Shown piece after piece: positions 27,006 through 34,734 of a DNA stretch of 64,000 nt. Within the stretch, counting starts at the first letter, position 1. The number at the start of each line of letters is the position of its first letter. The notes under the pieces are model-generated. The model worked only from the letters and a program-made list of their open reading frames with translations. It was not told where the DNA came from and ran no database searches. A program made the translations under genes and the position numbers. Origin of the DNA: Microcaldota archaeon (lineage in GTDB: Archaea > Micrarchaeota > Micrarchaeia > Micrarchaeales > Micrarchaeaceae); contig JAJZOR010000001.1 of NCBI GenBank assembly GCA_021811435.1, positions 1 through 64,000 of the forward strand, given 5' to 3'.

Positions 27006-27108
27006 AGGATGTCGCATTCGTTTTCTGGCAGAATCATATGCGGTGGCGCCTAATCGGCGCACTGGAATCTTCTGCAACCCATAAATCCATCCAACAAGAG
27101 TGATTGCT

Positions 27109-27789
27109 ATGGCAACCCAGAATGCGGGCGGCGGCTTCGTCCTCATTGTGCTAGCGATAGTTATAGCGGCCGCAGTGCTGGCGGACTTCCTTCTGCAGGC
27201 AGCGCCAGCAGTGCCGGTGACGGCCAACACCGTAAAGCTGCCGTCCAACACCGTGATACTCGACGCGCCGACCCTGGTGCTGGACTGCGCGCAGCCGCTG
27301 TCGCGCATAAGCTATGCCGTATCGAATTCTTTGGGCTTCGGGCTCTACCCGATAACGAGCAATCTTTACCAGAATTTCGAGAACAATGATTACGTTATCG
27401 AGCCCGGCAGGGCAGGCACGCTATATTACAACGTGACCAGGCCGATAGCCACCTACGTGGTCGGGAGCGGGGCCAGGAGCTTCAACGTCACGATAAACAA
27501 CCCGGTCAACATATCTAACTATCCTGGCATATACAGCCTGCAGCAGGGCAACGGGACGCAGACCACCGGAGGCGCGGGCATAAGCGTGTACGTCACGCCG
27601 ATATCAGAGGTCACGATGCCAAATAACACATACCCGGTGAGGATAAGCATAGCCGCGGCGAGCAACGCCGCAAGGGCGAGCTACCTCGTGCAGCTGGGCG
27701 CGACGTGCTTCTCGCCGGTATTCCTATTGACAGTGGGCGATAAGCCGTACAACAGGACATTCCCCAACAATCCGCTTGACCTTAACTGA
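27109..27789 (+). CDS. Secreted or membrane-anchored protein of unknown function
   Basis: A 226-aa protein with an N-terminal hydrophobic anchor (GGGFVLIVLAIVIAAAVLADF) and an extracellular Asn/Thr/Pro-rich beta domain with several N-x-S/T sequons. No family is recognised. A GTG nine bases upstream is also in frame; the ATG is preferred. It precedes polB by about 70 bp. Confidence 0.65.
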   Translation: MATQNAGGGFVLIVLAIVIAAAVLADFLLQAAPAVPVTANTVKLPSNTVILDAPTLVLDCAQPLSRISYAVSNSLGFGLYPITSNLYQNFENNDYVIEPGRAGTLYYNVTRPIATYVVGSGARSFNVTINNPVNISNYPGIYSLQQGNGTQTTGGAGISVYVTPISEVTMPNNTYPVRISIAAASNAARASYLVQLGATCFSPVFLLTVGDKPYNRTFPNNPLDLN

Positions 27790-27860
27790 GCGCGACTTCC
27801 AGCTATGCTTTATAGGGATTGGCTCTGAAATTATTTAACCTGTGCAAAAGGTGGGAAGCG

Positions 27861-30296
27861 GTGGACGATCATAAAACGCTGGAAATTGACGGCGAGGTCA
27901 TAGACGCTGACTACCTTATATACGGAACCGAGGCCTGCATAAGGCTGACGGTGAAGGACAGCGCCGGGAAAGTGCACGAGGTGTTCGACCCGGATTTCAA
28001 GCCGTATTTTTATCTTGCCCCGAAAGCAGATATGGGGCCGGAGGAGGCTATGCAGATAAGCGCGTTCGACATGGGGGAAAGCATAAGGCCGGTAAGGGTA
28101 CAGACGGAAACGAAGAGCATATTCGGGAAGGAGACGACGCTGCTCAAGATATTCGCAAAGACGCCGGCGCACGTCCCTAAGCTAAGCGGCGCTGCGGCCA
28201 GGTACGGCACGTGCTACGAGAACGACATACCGTTCGCAAAGAGGTACGTGATAGACAAGTCGGTCGACCAGCTGAAGGCGTATAGGATAAAGGCGAGGGA
28301 GGAAGGCGGCAGGCTGGTGCTTGAGGAACTCGGGGAAGGCGGGAGCAAGGCGGCCGACCTGAACGTCCTGTGCTTCGACATAGAGACTTACAACCCGCTC
28401 GGGGTGCCCAGATACGGGAAGGACCCTATAATAATGATAAGCTATTCCTATAAGGCGGACGGGAAGCAGGGGAAGGGGGTGCTGACCTTCAAGAAGATAG
28501 ACCTGCCGTTCGTCGAGGTGCTCGGCAGCGAGGTGGAGATGCTTGAGAGGTTCGCCGCTCTGATGAACGAGCTCAACATAGACGTCGTCTCGGGCTACAA
28601 CTCCGCCAACTTCGACATAAAGTACATGCTCGACAGGGCAGGGGCGCTCAAGTGCGATTTCAACCTGAGCAGGTTTGAGGGAGGCACGAGGCTCGAGAGG
28701 CACGGCCTGGTCGACAGGGTGAAGATGGCAGGCAGGGTGCACGTGGACATGTACCAGGTGGTCAAATTCATATCGGTCGTCGGCGCCGCGGAGAGGATCC
28801 TGAAGCTGAACAGCTACACGCTCAAGAACGTGTACGAGGCCATAAGCGACAGCAAGAAGATAACCGTTGAGAAGAGGGACATATACAAGCTCTGGGACGG
28901 GACTGAGGCCGACGTGAAGCTGCTGGCCGAGTACAACATGAACGACTCGGAGGCGCTGCATACCGTATTCGACACGCTGACCCCCATAATCATAGAGCTT
29001 TCTAGGACCACGGGCGACACGCTGAGCGACGTGGCCGTATCGACAACGGGGCAGTTGGTGGAATTCGTGCTGATGAGATATGCCCACGCGTTCAATGAGA
29101 TTATACCGAACAAGCCGGACGATCACGAGATAAAGAGCAGGCTCATGAACCCGATAGAGGGGGCTTATGTCAAGACGCCGCAGCCGGGCATATACAACAA
29201 CCTAGCAATCTTGGATTTCAGGGGGTTGTACCCGTCTATAATAGTCTCGCACAACATAGACCCGTCGTCGATATGCGGCACATGCACTGAATATTACGAA
29301 TCGCCTAGCGGTATAAAATTTGACAAGAACAGGAAAAGTATAACTCCGACCATACTCGGACACTTTATAGAGCAGAGGGCCGTGGTAAAAAAGCAGTACA
29401 AGCTGGACCCGGACAACATATTCCTAGGGTCGAGGTCGCAGGCGCTCAAGATAGTTGCGAATTCTTTCTACGGCTATCTGGGCTATGCAAGATCGCGCTG
29501 GTATTCTAGGGAATGCGCATCTAGCGTGACAGCTTATGGAAGGCAGTACATAAAAGAGACCATAGACAACGCCGAGAAAGCAGGGTTCACGGTGCTATAC
29601 GCGGATACGGACAGCGTGTTCCTCATCATGGGAGATAGAAGCAAGGACGATGTTATGGCATTTCTCAAAGGGCTGAACGCATCACTGCCTAACACCATGG
29701 AGCTGGATCTTGAAGACTTTTACTCAAGAGGCGTTTTTGTCGGCAAGAAATCAGAGAAAGGGGATTCAGGAGCGAAGAAGAAATACGCGTTGATATCGCA
29801 GAACGGAAGGATAAAGGTCAGGGGGTTTGAGCTCGTAAGGAGGGACTGGTCCAAGATAGCAAAGGAGACGCAGATGAAAGTGCTGGAAGCGATATTGAAG
29901 GAGGGCAGCGCGGAGAAAGCCGCGGAGATAGTCACCAGCGTGGTTGAGAGGCTTAGAAGCGGGGCTGTGCCTTTGAAGGAGCTTGTCATAAACACTCAGC
30001 TCAGGAAGGGCATAGACAGCTATGACTCCAAATCGCCGGAGCTCGGGGCCGCAATGAAGGCAGTAGAGGGGGGCATAAAGAAGAGGGACGAGATAGAGCA
30101 CTCTGTGATAGGTTATATCATAACAAAGCACGGATCTTCAGTGTCAGACAAGGCGATGCTGGAGGAGATGGCTACGGACTACGACCCGGACTACTACATA
30201 GACCACCAAGTGCTGCCTGCCACGATGCGCATACTGAAAGAATTAAATTATAACGAGGATGAATTAAGGAAGGGGGGCAAGCAAAAGAAGCTCTAA
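27861..30296 (+). CDS. polB: Family B DNA polymerase
   Basis: Archaeal replicative or repair DNA polymerase, about 811 aa. The 3'-5' exonuclease motifs are present (LCFDIETYNP; VVSGYNSANFDIKYM), as are polymerase motifs A (LDFRGLYPSIIVSHNIDP), B (KIVANSFYGYLGYARSRWYS) and C (VLYADTDSVFL). A TTG at 27819 would give 14 more residues, but a TATA-like ttatttaa (27831-27838) sits about 26 nt before the GTG at 27861, favouring that as a leaderless start. map follows 18 bp downstream. Confidence 0.93.
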   Translation: MDDHKTLEIDGEVIDADYLIYGTEACIRLTVKDSAGKVHEVFDPDFKPYFYLAPKADMGPEEAMQISAFDMGESIRPVRVQTETKSIFGKETTLLKIFAKTPAHVPKLSGAAARYGTCYENDIPFAKRYVIDKSVDQLKAYRIKAREEGGRLVLEELGEGGSKAADLNVLCFDIETYNPLGVPRYGKDPIIMISYSYKADGKQGKGVLTFKKIDLPFVEVLGSEVEMLERFAALMNELNIDVVSGYNSANFDIKYMLDRAGALKCDFNLSRFEGGTRLERHGLVDRVKMAGRVHVDMYQVVKFISVVGAAERILKLNSYTLKNVYEAISDSKKITVEKRDIYKLWDGTEADVKLLAEYNMNDSEALHTVFDTLTPIIIELSRTTGDTLSDVAVSTTGQLVEFVLMRYAHAFNEIIPNKPDDHEIKSRLMNPIEGAYVKTPQPGIYNNLAILDFRGLYPSIIVSHNIDPSSICGTCTEYYESPSGIKFDKNRKSITPTILGHFIEQRAVVKKQYKLDPDNIFLGSRSQALKIVANSFYGYLGYARSRWYSRECASSVTAYGRQYIKETIDNAEKAGFTVLYADTDSVFLIMGDRSKDDVMAFLKGLNASLPNTMELDLEDFYSRGVFVGKKSEKGDSGAKKKYALISQNGRIKVRGFELVRRDWSKIAKETQMKVLEAILKEGSAEKAAEIVTSVVERLRSGAVPLKELVINTQLRKGIDSYDSKSPELGAAMKAVEGGIKKRDEIEHSVIGYIITKHGSSVSDKAMLEEMATDYDPDYYIDHQVLPATMRILKELNYNEDELRKGGKQKKL

Positions 30297-30314
30297 TCAT
30301 AATGGGTGATTTGG

Positions 30315-31253
30315 ATGAATGGAAAAGATGCCAAGCAAGCTGTTGAGTCGAAAGAAGGGGCGGATGAACACGATGCGATCGCAGCGGATGTGGGCCGGGT
30401 CTCTTACGACGCGCTGAAGAAGGCGGCAGAGATGGTAAGGCCGGGCAGGAAGCTGCTTGAAGTGGCGGAATTCGCAGAGGGCCTGATAAGGAAGCAGGGC
30501 TATGAGTTGGCGTTCCCGCTCAACATATCCATAAACGAGCAGGCTGCGCACTACACCCCATCGCTGGGCGACGACAATGCATTCGGCGAGGCGGACATCG
30601 TGAAACTGGATATAGGCGCAGCGAAGGACGGCATACTGGGGGACTGCGCGCTCACCGTAGATCTGTCGCACAAGAACCAGGAACTGCTGGATGCATCGCA
30701 AAACGCCCTGAACGACGCCATAAGCGCGGTCAGGGCCGGGGTGAAGGTGGGCGAGATAGGCAGGGCGATAGAAAGGGCGATATCCGCGAAGGGCTTCAGG
30801 CCCATAAAGAACCTTGGCGGGCACGGGGTAACGGAGCACAACCTGCATGCCGATATATTCATACCGAATTTCGAAAACGGTGACGAGACAGAGCTGGAGG
30901 AGGGGATGGTGTGCGCCATAGAGCCGTTCGCGACCGATGGGAGGGGCATGGTGTCGGATGGCGACTCGTACGAGATATACGATTATATAGGCAGGCAGGC
31001 GGTAAGGTCTGCGAATGCGAGGAACCTGCTCGCGGAGATAGAGGCCAAGTATCCGCATGAGCCGTTCGCCGTGAGGTGGCTGGCAGACACGGCAATCTCC
31101 AAGTTCGGCCTGTACTCTGCGGTAAGGGAGCTGTTCTCTGCTGGGGCGATCAACGCGTACCCGGTGCTGGTTGAGCTAGGCAACGGGATGGTATCGCAGT
31201 TCGAGGCGGAAGTTCTCGTCGAAAAGGATGGATGCAAGGTCCTTACCAGATGA
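30315..31253 (+). CDS. map: Methionine aminopeptidase, type II
   Basis: Removes N-terminal Met from nascent proteins. Five metal ligands can be placed: two Asp in IVKLDIGAAKDGILGDCALTV, His in GGHGVTEHNLH, Glu in MVCAIEPFATDGRG and Glu in VSQFEAEVLVEKDG. The archaeal/eukaryotic type II insert is present. The ATG at 30315 has a GGTGAT ribosome site; a GTG at 30306 is in frame. It is relevant here because two predicted hydrolases in this window need Met removal to expose Thr1. Confidence 0.93.
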   Translation: MNGKDAKQAVESKEGADEHDAIAADVGRVSYDALKKAAEMVRPGRKLLEVAEFAEGLIRKQGYELAFPLNISINEQAAHYTPSLGDDNAFGEADIVKLDIGAAKDGILGDCALTVDLSHKNQELLDASQNALNDAISAVRAGVKVGEIGRAIERAISAKGFRPIKNLGGHGVTEHNLHADIFIPNFENGDETELEEGMVCAIEPFATDGRGMVSDGDSYEIYDYIGRQAVRSANARNLLAEIEAKYPHEPFAVRWLADTAISKFGLYSAVRELFSAGAINAYPVLVELGNGMVSQFEAEVLVEKDGCKVLTR

Positions 31254-31263
31254 GCGCCATCAT

Positions 31264-31336
31264 GCGGATAATCGAACCCTAGCTAAAGGCCAATAACTGC
31301 GCAAGCAGAACGGCGTTGGGCCAGGTTATTATCCGC
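31264..31336 (+). ncRNA. Possible structured RNA or 3' element after map
   Basis: Outer stem GCGGATAAT (31264-31272) with ATTATCCGC (31328-31336); nested stem GGCCAA (31288-31293) with TTGGGCC (31316-31322, one bulged G); innermost TGC-GCAA-GCA (31298-31307). It begins 10 bp after the map stop. It could be a structured 3' end or a small RNA; no family is recognised. Confidence 0.3.
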
Positions 31337-31377
31337 CTTTACTCGACATGAATTTTGAGGCCATGTTGAGTGACACT

Positions 31378-31541
31378 TCGACGTAAGTTCAAAAGGTGTC
31401 ATTTTTTGTCGTCATAACGACTCCCCATTGATTTCAGGTAGTTTCCATGTGGAGTAAGCCCGAAACTAAACATGGGTTTGTAGGTCATCGCTAGTAAGCT
31501 CTCGACGTAAGTTGAAAAACCATCATTTTTGTAGTCAGGAA
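31378..31541. repeat. Two-copy imperfect direct repeat
   Basis: Copies begin at 31378 and 31502, 124 bp apart, sharing TCGACGTAAGTT, then AAAA, TCATTTTT and GTCA at the same spacing over about 40 bp. Two copies with a long non-identical spacer is not a CRISPR pattern. Confidence 0.5.
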
Positions 31542-31630
31542 ACTAGCTATTAATTTATGCTGTTTCAGTTGCAGAGCCAGAATTTAGCTAGCTAGGAGTG
31601 CACCCCAGATGGATAGAGCGATAGCACATC

Positions 31631-32095
31631 TCATAGGGTATTGACCCTGAGCACCGTGGCGTCGCAGTCCGTGCAGAACTCCTTCTTCAGCTCGGCCCAG
31701 GCGCGTTTGCAGAAATTGAACTGCGACTTGTCGACGTTGAAGAATAGCCATTCTGAGAAGACGGTATCGGATATCTTCATGCCGGCGACCTCCTTTATGT
31801 CGAAGGGCGTTATGTCCTTCCACTTGCCGGTTATGGCGCGCCTGAATTCCTCCTTGACTTCCGGGCTCTCGAGGCGCTGCGTTTCTGAAATCAGATACTT
31901 GTGGGTCTGCCAGGAGTGCCCCGAGGAGAATGAGGCTATGAGCACCGCCTTGAAGACCAGGACGTTGTCCTCATCGTCGAAGCTTTTCGGCTGCGCGCCG
32001 ATGGCCCTTGCGGAAAGCTTGTGTACTTCGGAATTCAGCGTGTCGTATTTGGTAAGATTGTACTTTAGAGGCATTGGAACACTCCAGTTTAGCAT
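31631..32095 (-). CDS. Unrecognised 154-aa protein
   Basis: A soluble protein with no recognised family. It is rich in Lys, Phe and Trp, with a C-terminal CTDC Cys pair near 141-144 (KEFCTDCDATVLRV) that could bind metal. An alternative ATG seven codons in (32074, MPLKYNLTKYDTLN) is equally possible. Confidence 0.6.
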   Translation of the reverse strand: MLNWSVPMPLKYNLTKYDTLNSEVHKLSARAIGAQPKSFDDEDNVLVFKAVLIASFSSGHSWQTHKYLISETQRLESPEVKEEFRRAITGKWKDITPFDIKEVAGMKISDTVFSEWLFFNVDKSQFNFCKRAWAELKKEFCTDCDATVLRVNTL

Positions 32096-32224
32096 GAATT
32101 ATGCAGGACAGACTGACCAGTAGCTCTAAATTTCGATTCTCCGCGTAAAACTTCTTATAAATGCTTGGAAGTATAAAAATTTAAATACTACCTTTGAATA
32201 AATTTTTAATCATACGATGGTTCT

Positions 32225-32638
32225 ATGGGCATATTCAATATTTTCGGAAAGAAGGACGTCAGCGCAGAGCTTGTACAGGCTTCGCCTTACAGGATAAGCA
32301 CCGAGTGGGTGCCGTACAGGCTATACGCTAACAGGCAGAACTCTGTGTCGCTGATGGTGAAGGTAAAGAACATGACAAGCGAGGTGCTGCTAACATCAGT
32401 AGTCGCGGAGCTTCCCAAGCAGTTGGGCTTCGACGAGATGCGAGTCGCGAAAGAGAGGGAGCTCAGGCTGGGCAAGATGGCGCCTAATGAGGAGAGGGAG
32501 GTAAGATTCGAGGTGTTCAGCGACATAAACTCCGATGCCGGGGAGTACACCGTGACTGTAACCTCGATAGCGCACTATCTGGATTACGGGCACGTGATAA
32601 ACGCGGTCAAGAAGAGGACCACTGTAGGCGTGGTGTGA
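32225..32638 (+). CDS. Small Ig-like/CARDB-like protein, unknown function
   Basis: A 137-aa protein predicted as a single beta-sandwich: strands such as QNSVSLMVKVKNMTSEVLLTSV, ERELRLGKMAPNEEREVRFEV and GEYTVTVTSIAHYLD follow the CARDB/NEW3-type pattern. It lacks a signal peptide, so it is probably cytoplasmic. A TATA box tttaaatac (about 32180-32188) precedes it. It converges on the winged-helix gene, with stops only 6 bp apart. Confidence 0.65.
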   Translation: MGIFNIFGKKDVSAELVQASPYRISTEWVPYRLYANRQNSVSLMVKVKNMTSEVLLTSVVAELPKQLGFDEMRVAKERELRLGKMAPNEEREVRFEVFSDINSDAGEYTVTVTSIAHYLDYGHVINAVKKRTTVGVV

Positions 32639-32644
32639 CGCTCT

Positions 32645-33007
32645 TCAGCGCGGTTGTCCTGGCGCGGCGACCGGCTTTTGAGGCTGTGGCGGAACCGGCG
32701 GCGGCTGCTTCTGCGCGTTCTGCTGGCTTGAGATTTCGCTGCAGATGCTGGCTATCATGTCCGCCACCTTGGCGCCCCTCTCGGTAAGCTTTATTATCTT
32801 CTCCTTGCCATGCTTCTCGCTCGTTATGAAGCCTATGGCCTCGCAGGATTCCACGAAGTTGCAGGTGTGCACGTAAGTCGCGCCGGCCGCCTTCGCGAGG
32901 CTGGCCAGATACCATGACTGAGAGCCGTCCCTAAGCGCAATCAGTATCCTGGCATGCTTGTACTTGAAAATCAGGTTGTCCATGCGCTCCGGCTTACTTA
33001 TAGACAT
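32645..33007 (-). CDS. Winged-helix transcriptional regulator
   Basis: A 120-aa MarR/ArsR-like winged-helix protein. Helices ARILIALRDGSQSWYLASLAKAAG and the recognition region YVHTCNFVESCEAIGFI are followed by the wing SEKHGKEKIIKLTERG. The C-terminus is a disordered Gln/Pro tail. A 14-bp palindrome lies just upstream of the start, suggesting autoregulation. Confidence 0.8.
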   Translation of the reverse strand: MSISKPERMDNLIFKYKHARILIALRDGSQSWYLASLAKAAGATYVHTCNFVESCEAIGFITSEKHGKEKIIKLTERGAKVADMIASICSEISSQQNAQKQPPPVPPQPQKPVAAPGQPR

Positions 33008-33010
33008 GAT

Positions 33011-33024
33011 AAGTTTATAAACTT
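33011..33024. promoter_or_regulatory. 14-bp palindrome upstream of the winged-helix regulator
   Basis: aagtttataaactt is a perfect palindrome located 4 bp upstream of the regulator's start codon, between a TATA-like attaaaaa (about 33026-33034 on the - strand) and the ATG. That placement would block transcription if bound by a dimeric regulator; binding is inferred. Confidence 0.4.
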
Positions 33025-33152
33025 TTTTAATCGAAACGGCGGTGGACGCGTCCTGGAGGACGGTGCGATCCGATTAACTCCCCTATTGAGAAAAAAACTA
33101 TAGGTATTAATTAGTTTCTGCCCAATAAATATGGACGACTTAGGTGTATCGA

Positions 33153-33404
33153 ATGGTAAAATATATAATTGCTAAGCAGTTGGTCGGCAAGACTGTAATC
33201 TCCACTGACGGTTATAGAATCGGAAGATTCGTTGACGCTGAGATAAACGAGGTCACTGGAAAGATAAACGAACTCGTCATAGAGCCCGACATGGACAGCT
33301 CTGTCGCTTCGAAGATGAAGGCTGACAGCGGACAGCTCAAGATAGCCTATGCGGCAGTGAGCGCAGTCAATGACTACATAATGGTAGACAGGAAGAATAT
33401 CTGA
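33153..33404 (+). CDS. PRC-barrel domain protein
   Basis: An 83-aa single PRC-barrel: ISTDGYRIGRFVDAEINEVTGKINELVIEPD is the typical core. Such small archaeal PRC proteins are found near RNA-processing and cell-division genes, but their role is unclear. The ATG at 33153 follows a GGTG ribosome site; a GTG at 33144 is in frame. It is 19 bp upstream of rnhB and likely cotranscribed. Confidence 0.8.
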   Translation: MVKYIIAKQLVGKTVISTDGYRIGRFVDAEINEVTGKINELVIEPDMDSSVASKMKADSGQLKIAYAAVSAVNDYIMVDRKNI

Positions 33405-33423
33405 TCCTTTTCGATGGCTCCCG

Positions 33424-34131
33424 GTGGTACGTATCATACTGTGCGGCGGGGATGAAGCCGGGAGGGGCGCGCTGCTCGGTCCGCTTGTTATATCTTTAGT
33501 CGCAGCCGGGAGGGGCGCCGTAGGCAAGTTCTCGAAGATAGGCGTCAGGGACTCCAAGCTCCTCTCCAGAAGGCGCAGGGAGATGCTCTACGAGGCCATA
33601 CGCGACATAGCGAGCGAGGTCAAAGTCGACATGATAAGCCCGCAGGAGATAAACGACGCAATGAAGAACAGCATATCGCTGAACGAGCTCGAAGCGATCC
33701 GGTTCGCGCGGCTTTACGACAGCGTTGGCGTCGATGTGGACACGCTTTACCTGGACTCCCCGGACGTGATAGCCGACAAATTCGGCATAAGGGTCAACAT
33801 GGCCAGCAGCAAGCCGACCAGGCCGGCAGGGGTCAAGCAGCTGCAGAAGGGCGACGGCATAAGGTATGCCAGGATAATAGCAGAGCACAAGGCGGACTCC
33901 AAGTACCCAGTGGTCTCGGCTGCCAGCATAGTGGCTAAGGTGACCAGGGACAGGGCCATGGACGCCATAAGCAAGGAGCTCGGGATGGACCTCGGCTCAG
34001 GCTACCCCTCGGATGACGTGACAATAGAAGCGGTGAAGAGGAACCTGGACAGCGCGGAGCTGCTCAGGCACATAAGGGACCGATGGGCCACCATGCAGAA
34101 CATAAAACAGACGCGGCTGGCGAGCTTCTGA
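33424..34131 (+). CDS. rnhB: Ribonuclease HII
   Basis: Cleaves the RNA strand of RNA-DNA hybrids and incised single ribonucleotides. N-terminal IILCGGDEAGRGALLGPLVIS holds the first catalytic Asp and Glu. VDTLYLDSPDVIAD supplies another Asp, and the VVSAASIVAKVTRDRAM segment is typical of archaeal RNase HII. The GTG start at 33424 places the catalytic Asp near residue 10, as usual. The 235-aa length is normal. Confidence 0.93.
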   Translation: MVRIILCGGDEAGRGALLGPLVISLVAAGRGAVGKFSKIGVRDSKLLSRRRREMLYEAIRDIASEVKVDMISPQEINDAMKNSISLNELEAIRFARLYDSVGVDVDTLYLDSPDVIADKFGIRVNMASSKPTRPAGVKQLQKGDGIRYARIIAEHKADSKYPVVSAASIVAKVTRDRAMDAISKELGMDLGSGYPSDDVTIEAVKRNLDSAELLRHIRDRWATMQNIKQTRLASF

Positions 34132-34172
34132 AGCTAGCTCACTCTATTAATTTTTGCTTCCAATACCTATCA

Positions 34173-34263
34173 GGATCTGTGGCGTAACTTGGATAGCGCG
34201 CCGGGCTTCGGACCCGGATGTTGCGGGTTCAAAATATCGTGTATGAAAATCCCGCCAGATCCG
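34173..34263 (+). tRNA. tRNA-Arg (anticodon TCG) with a 16-nt intron in the T-loop
   Basis: Acceptor GGATCTG/CAGATCC, D-stem GCGT/GCGC, anticodon arm CCGGG-CTTCGGA-CCCGG (anticodon TCG). The T-arm is interrupted: GCGGG, TTCAAA, then 16 nt (34234-34249), then T, CCCGC. Removing the 16 nt restores a standard T-arm (GCGGG TTCAAAT CCCGC). TTCA (34228-34231) pairs with TGAA (34244-34247), and 3-nt bulges AAA and AAT flank this 4-bp helix, exactly the bulge-helix-bulge needed by archaeal splicing endonuclease. The discriminator is G and no CCA is encoded. Confidence 0.88.
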
Positions 34264-34318
34264 ATAGGCTGCAGGGCTGCTCGGATGCTGCCCTGCGGCG
34301 ATACTCCATCCGGTTTGG

Positions 34319-34711
34319 TTAAAACGCGATCATGTCGCCCACCTTTAGCCCGTGGTCCTTCAAAAAGCCGCTGCGCAGCTCGAGCACGTATCTTGAGGGC
34401 GACGCGGGCTTGTAAACCTCGCAGAGGAACGCGCGGCATGGCTGCGCAGAGTGCACTGCATGGACTATCTTTTTACCGTCGTCCAGCCATGCGATGTCAA
34501 TAGGGAACCGCATGTTCTTCATCCATATGCCATAACGGCCCGTGGCGCCGAAAACGAATAGCATGCCGCCGCCTCTCTGCAGTTCCTTGCGGTACATCAG
34601 CCCGACCAGCCGCTTTAGCCGCGAGTCGGCGAGCTGCGCGCTTATCCGCGTGTTCTTAATGCGTATCTCCCTGCTCTCGTATTTAAGGTACCGCGCTATG
34701 ATGCTGAGCAT
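34319..34711 (-). CDS. DUF192 family protein
   Basis: A 130-aa DUF192 protein: the core SRLKRLVGLMYRKELQRGGGMLFVF, then GIWMKNMRFPIDIAWLDDGKKIV and the C-terminal YVLELRSGFLKDHGLKVGD match the family. No biochemical role is established for these proteins. No signal peptide is visible. It lies head-on to the tRNA-Arg gene and shares a direction with the P5C dehydrogenase gene to its right. Confidence 0.85.
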   Translation of the reverse strand: MLSIIARYLKYESREIRIKNTRISAQLADSRLKRLVGLMYRKELQRGGGMLFVFGATGRYGIWMKNMRFPIDIAWLDDGKKIVHAVHSAQPCRAFLCEVYKPASPSRYVLELRSGFLKDHGLKVGDMIAF

Positions 34712-34734
34712 GCGAACGCCGGTATGCCTTCAGC

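Larger units (their letters stand above)
26060..27013 (+). mobile_element. Non-autonomous IS200/IS605-type TnpB element
   Basis: The left end carries a hairpin CCCACCTT/AAGGTGGG (26076-26096), which also occurs in the complete IS605 element at 38352-38372. The right end has an imperfect stem (26986-27005) followed by GTGGGAGGATGTC, again shared with that element (36402-36414, inverted). No tnpA is present and the tnpB is internally deleted, so the element cannot move alone. Borders are set by where the copies stop matching (about 954 bp). It lies between pfp and a secreted-protein gene. Confidence 0.75.
31254..31630. other. Gene-free region with an RNA-like fold and direct repeats
   Basis: A 377-bp stretch with no credible ORF. 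It holds a nested inverted-repeat structure at 31264-31336 and two imperfect direct repeats of about 40 bp at 31378 and 31502, with a possible third degenerate copy at 31343. None matches other sequence in the window. Confidence 0.5.

Noticed and set aside
28182-29126. 314-codon - strand ORF opposite polB
   Set aside because: His/Val/Leu-rich shadow translation over the polymerase exonuclease region.
31378-31541. CRISPR array
   Set aside because: Only two imperfect repeats, one long spacer and no cas genes nearby.
34173-34263. Broken tRNA pseudogene
   Set aside because: The extra 16 nt are bounded by a perfect bulge-helix-bulge and their removal gives a flawless T-arm, so an intron fits better than decay.
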